Source: an uncultured Acetatifactor sp.
GTDB taxonomy: Bacteria > Bacillota > Clostridia > Lachnospirales > Lachnospiraceae
Reading direction: 5' to 3'
Length of the DNA: 64,000 nucleotides
Assembly (NCBI GenBank): GCA_934402315.1
Contig: CAKRTS010000006.1
Coordinates: 78,442 to 142,441 of the forward strand
In this document: positions 61,709 through 64,000 of the stretch, piece by piece
Layout of the letters: every line of letters begins with the position of its first letter
Position numbering within the stretch: position 1 is the stretch's first letter
The notes under the pieces: model-generated
The model's database searches: none
Told to the model about the DNA's origin: nothing
Seen by the model: only the letters and a program-made list of their open reading frames with translations
Translations under genes and position numbers: made by a program

Positions 61709-62653
61709 TCAGTCGGCTTCTCCCATTGTCTTCTCGAACACTCTCAGCTTTGCGCTCTTGGAGCGGCTGTTCTCGGCAAGCTCCTGTGCCGAGGGAAGAA
61801 TCGCCTTTCTTGTCACTACCTGTCCCTTGGAAACCTTTCCGCATACACACACCGGGAATTCCGGCGGGCAGGTACAGGGGTTTTCGTTCTTTCTGAATAT
61901 AGTCTTCACGATACGGTCTTCCAGCGAGTGAAAGGTAATGACACAAAGCCTTCCGCCCGGATTCAGCAGATCGATGAAATCATCCAGCGAATCCTTCAGC
62001 ACCTCCAGCTCCCTGTTGCACTCGATCCGGATCGCCTGAAAGGTCTGCTTGGAGGGATGCCCGTTCTGCCGCATCTTCGCCGGTATCGCAGCCTTGATAA
62101 TATCGTTCAGTTCGTAAGTAGTCTCTATGGGCTTGTCCGCCCTGTTCATCACAATGTGCTTTGCAATATTCTTTGCGAATTTGTCTTCTCCGTAGTCCCT
62201 TATAATGCGGTAGAGATCGTTCTCGGAATAATTGTTCACAATATCTCTCGCCGTCAATGTCTGCCGTCTGTCCATGCGCATATCAAGAGGTGCATCGTAA
62301 CGGTAGGAAAACCCTCTCTCCTCCGTGTCGAGCTGATAGGAGGAAACACCGAGATCGAGCACGATCCCGTCAACGCCTGTCACACCCTCCGCCGCAAGCG
62401 CCGCGCGCATATTGCAGTAATTGTTTCTCAGAATCGTCACCTTATCTCCGAAGGGAGCAAGCCGCTCACCCGCAGCCGCGATTGCCGCGTCGTCCTGATC
62501 GATCCCATAGAAATGTCCTGTGGTGAGTCTGCTGCACACCTGCCATGCATGTCCGCCGCCGCCCAGCGTGCCGTCCACATAGATTCCGTCCGGCTTAATA
62601 TGAAGTTGTTCAATGGTCTCCGCAAGCAAAACGGAATAATGATTAAACTCCAT
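61709..62653 (-). CDS. rsmH: 16S rRNA m4C1402 methyltransferase RsmH
   Basis: The 314-residue SAM-dependent enzyme has [64 protein letters not shown], and [12 protein letters not shown]. It is the second gene of the dcw cluster. Confidence 0.98.
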   Translation of the reverse strand: MEFNHYSVLLAETIEQLHIKPDGIYVDGTLGGGGHAWQVCSRLTTGHFYGIDQDDAAIAAAGERLAPFGDKVTILRNNYCNMRAALAAEGVTGVDGIVLDLGVSSYQLDTEERGFSYRYDAPLDMRMDRRQTLTARDIVNNYSENDLYRIIRDYGEDKFAKNIAKHIVMNRADKPIETTYELNDIIKAAIPAKMRQNGHPSKQTFQAIRIECNRELEVLKDSLDDFIDLLNPGGRLCVITFHSLEDRIVKTIFRKNENPCTCPPEFPVCVCGKVSKGQVVTRKAILPSAQELAENSRSKSAKLRVFEKTMGEAD

Positions 62654-62699
62654 GAATTCTCCATTCCTGCATGTACTTCTGCATCTCTCCGGCGGCTTC

Positions 62700-63131
62700 C
62701 TAGATCGTCAGTCCCAGATTAATCATTCCCTCTGAGATCTTGTTGATATCCACCTGTTCGCTGTTGGCATTCCACTTGTCGAGGCTCCAGATCTCGATGC
62801 GCCCGCCCATTCCGGCAAGCACGACATCCTTCTCCAGTCCGGCAAAGTCCCTCAGATCCTGCGGCATCAGAATACGTCCCTGCTTGTCCACCGAGACATA
62901 CTGTGCCCCGGACAGAAAGAATCTTGCAAACTGCCTTGCCTCCACATTAATCAGCGGCAGTGATGCGAGCTTCTCTTCAAAGACCTTCCAATCATCGATT
63001 GCGTACACAAACAGGCAGCCGTCCATTCCCTTTGAGACCACAAACTCGTCTCCGAGGACTTCGCGGTACTTTGAGGGAATACTCAACCTGCCTTTAGGAT
63101 CGATCGTATGATTGTATCTGCCCATGAACAT
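62700..63131 (-). CDS. mraZ: Transcriptional regulator MraZ
   Basis: MraZ is an AbrB-like DNA-binding ring that represses its own dcw operon. The 143 residues from ATG 63131 ([21 protein letters not shown]) contain two repeated half-domains: [15 protein letters not shown] and [24 protein letters not shown] site lies upstream. It heads the cluster behind a SigA promoter. Confidence 0.97.
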   Translation of the reverse strand: MFMGRYNHTIDPKGRLSIPSKYREVLGDEFVVSKGMDGCLFVYAIDDWKVFEEKLASLPLINVEARQFARFFLSGAQYVSVDKQGRILMPQDLRDFAGLEKDVVLAGMGGRIEIWSLDKWNANSEQVDINKISEGMINLGLTI

Positions 63132-63183
63132 CGCAATCACCACCAGTCAGCAAAAGGGTATTTGGTACATTTATGGATTTCTA

Positions 63184-63219
63184 TCCCACTTTATGGGATT
63201 TGATGCCATATTCATCCCA
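63184..63219 (-). promoter_or_regulatory. mraZ: Candidate MraZ boxes
   Basis: TGGGA-type motifs in alternating orientation sit at 63215-63219, 63204-63208 (TGGCA, imperfect), 63194-63198 (inverted) and 63184-63188, spaced 10-11 bp. They lie between the predicted transcription start and mraZ. Known MraZ sites are spaced TGGGN direct repeats. Confidence 0.5.
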
Positions 63220-63230
63220 CTTTTAAATAG

Positions 63231-63259
63231 ATTTTAAACGATTCTTAATAATTTGACAA
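63231..63259 (-). promoter_or_regulatory. mraZ: SigA promoter of the dcw cluster
   Basis: TTGTCA (63254-63259) and TAAAAT (63231-63236), each five of six, are 17 nt apart on the minus strand. The leader to mraZ is about 93 nt. Confidence 0.7.
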
Positions 63260-63285
63260 GGGTAAAGTTTTGGCAGAAAAGCGCA

Positions 63286-63322
63286 GAAAAAAGCCCCGCA
63301 GACGCGCTGCGGAGCTTTTTTT
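63286..63322. terminator. Bidirectional terminator-like hairpin
   Basis: AAAAAAGC(CC)CGCAG / CTGCGG(A)GCTTTTTT is flanked by A and T runs on both strands. It shields the dcw promoter from upstream transcription. It is part of the 454-bp gap between mraZ and the last gene. Confidence 0.7.
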
Positions 63323-63347
63323 CTGTGACAGCCACAAGATATAGTAT

Positions 63348-63399
63348 GAGGAGCCTTCTTTACAGTCCATATCTATTACGTCTGTAAGGAAAGCTCCTC
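63348..63399. other. Unexplained 18-bp hairpin
   Basis: GAGGAGCCTTCTTTACAG (63348-63365) pairs with 63382-63399 with two wobble positions around a 16-nt loop. An A-run follows on the plus strand, so it is not a normal terminator there. It could be an RNA structure or a protein-binding palindrome. Confidence 0.5.
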
Positions 63400-63510
63400 A
63401 AAAAAAATTTTGAAAATATTTTATTAAATGTCCTAAGACCATATATTTCGCGTTTTTTATTCAACTAACCTTTAGCTAACCGTAACTTTCTGACAGCTTC
63501 CAAGAACGTA

Positions 63511-63548
63511 TAAAATATCAAAAGGACAGAGTTTTGGCTCTGTCCTTT
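63511..63548 (-). terminator. Terminator of the rightmost gene
   Basis: AAAGGACAGA pairs with TCTGTCCTTT and is followed by TGATATTTT on the minus strand, about 38 nt after the stop at 63586. Confidence 0.7.
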
Positions 63549-63585
63549 CTTCCTGTTGCGCCGAGGCAACCTGTCAGCATATTTC

Positions 63586-63990
63586 TCATGCTATCAAATT
63601 AATTCTGTTGCCATTAAAATCTGTCACAAACATCTTCCCGGAATCCGTGATGTAAAGTGCATTCGACAGTAACTTAGTGTCCGTCGCCAAACGGGCATCC
63701 GTAACCCGGCAGATCTGCAGCCATGTATTGGCCGGATTCACACCGCGGACAATAACATTTTCCTCGTTCACGTCATACATGTAAAAATCTTTTATTACTG
63801 CCTTGTGATACTCCTTACTGCCATCCTCCAATGTGTTATAAGGTACTTTGCTCAGATTGAGTATCTCAACATAGCATCCAACCGTATCAACTGCCGTATC
63901 CGGTATCGTGACTGTAATGTGCGGGCACCCGTATGTCAAGCCCACGACAAAAAAATTTATAACTTTTTTTGAGGCTTTCCGGGCAGCCAT
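63586..63990 (-). CDS. Protein of unknown function, start possibly beyond the window
   Basis: The 134-residue frame has a basic start (MAARKASKKVINFF) and beta-rich content (HITVTIPDTAVDTVGCYVEI, ALYITDSGKMFVTDFNGNRI). GGTGG lies 4 nt before the ATG, but the frame is open to the right edge, so a longer protein is possible. No family is recognised. A terminator follows it. Confidence 0.6.
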   Translation of the reverse strand: MAARKASKKVINFFVVGLTYGCPHITVTIPDTAVDTVGCYVEILNLSKVPYNTLEDGSKEYHKAVIKDFYMYDVNEENVIVRGVNPANTWLQICRVTDARLATDTKLLSNALYITDSGKMFVTDFNGNRINLIA

Positions 63991-64000
63991 ATAGCCACCC

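Overview
The window is a gene-dense chromosomal segment of a spore-forming Firmicute, most likely a Lachnospiraceae/Clostridia member. The reasons are a PolC-type replicase, four sporulation regulators or sigma factors (sigE with spoIIGA, sigG, sigK), spoIIP and gpr, family-restricted proteins (DUF5688, DUF6179, DUF6323), TTG/GTG starts with strong GGAGG-type ribosome sites, and a class-B PBP pair inside a dcw cluster. Almost every gene is on the minus strand; the plus-strand exceptions are an ECF transporter subunit, rpsT, a hybrid kinase with a PHP phosphatase, a SpoVB-like flippase and sigG. I see no phage, insertion sequence, CRISPR array or rRNA.

Left part (1-19.8 kb): a partial membrane-anchored protein; a tRNA-Arg(CCG) unit with its own promoter and terminator; DUF5688; efp; a fused shikimate kinase/dehydroquinase gene; aroE; yqeG; a uridine-kinase-like gene; an ECF S-component; the DUF6323-DUF6179 pair; ispG-polC; dprA; comM; pilT overlapping an HD-GYP-like gene; and sigK. 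Two copies of a roughly 150-nt structured repeat lie at 5.9-6.1 kb and 15.0-15.2 kb and show compensatory base changes.

Middle part (19.8-46 kb): a probable operon lemA / zinc-ribbon-SHOCT / clostripain-family lipoprotein downstream of a LytTR-GHKL two-component pair; the conserved block rpsT (divergent) - gpr - spoIIP - lepA - hemW; a four-copy 53-bp tandem repeat; a TPM-domain gene with a zinc-ribbon membrane protein; glycolytic gap, then pgk-tpiA; a 7TM hybrid histidine kinase with a PHP phosphatase; mnmA-nifS for tRNA thiolation; a SpoVB-like flippase; nrdR; and ylmC/ymxH.

Right part (46.7-64 kb): sigG in inverted orientation behind a good SigG-type promoter; vanZ; sigE and spoIIGA behind a promoter with the hallmarks of the Bacillus spoIIG promoter (consensus -35 and -10, 21-bp spacing, two perfect 0A boxes); then the dcw cluster read leftward mraZ-rsmH-ftsL-ftsI-spoVD-mraY-murD-ftsW-murA-ftsQ-ftsZ, preceded by a SigA promoter and candidate MraZ boxes.

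Most of the window is recognisable core and sporulation biology. The less explained material is the structured repeat family, the spoIIG-type regulatory region, the inverted repeat bracketing tRNA-Arg, the tandem repeat, the lemA/clostripain operon and the DUF6323-DUF6179 pair. All assignments rest on reading the sequence and on remembered family knowledge; no database search was run.
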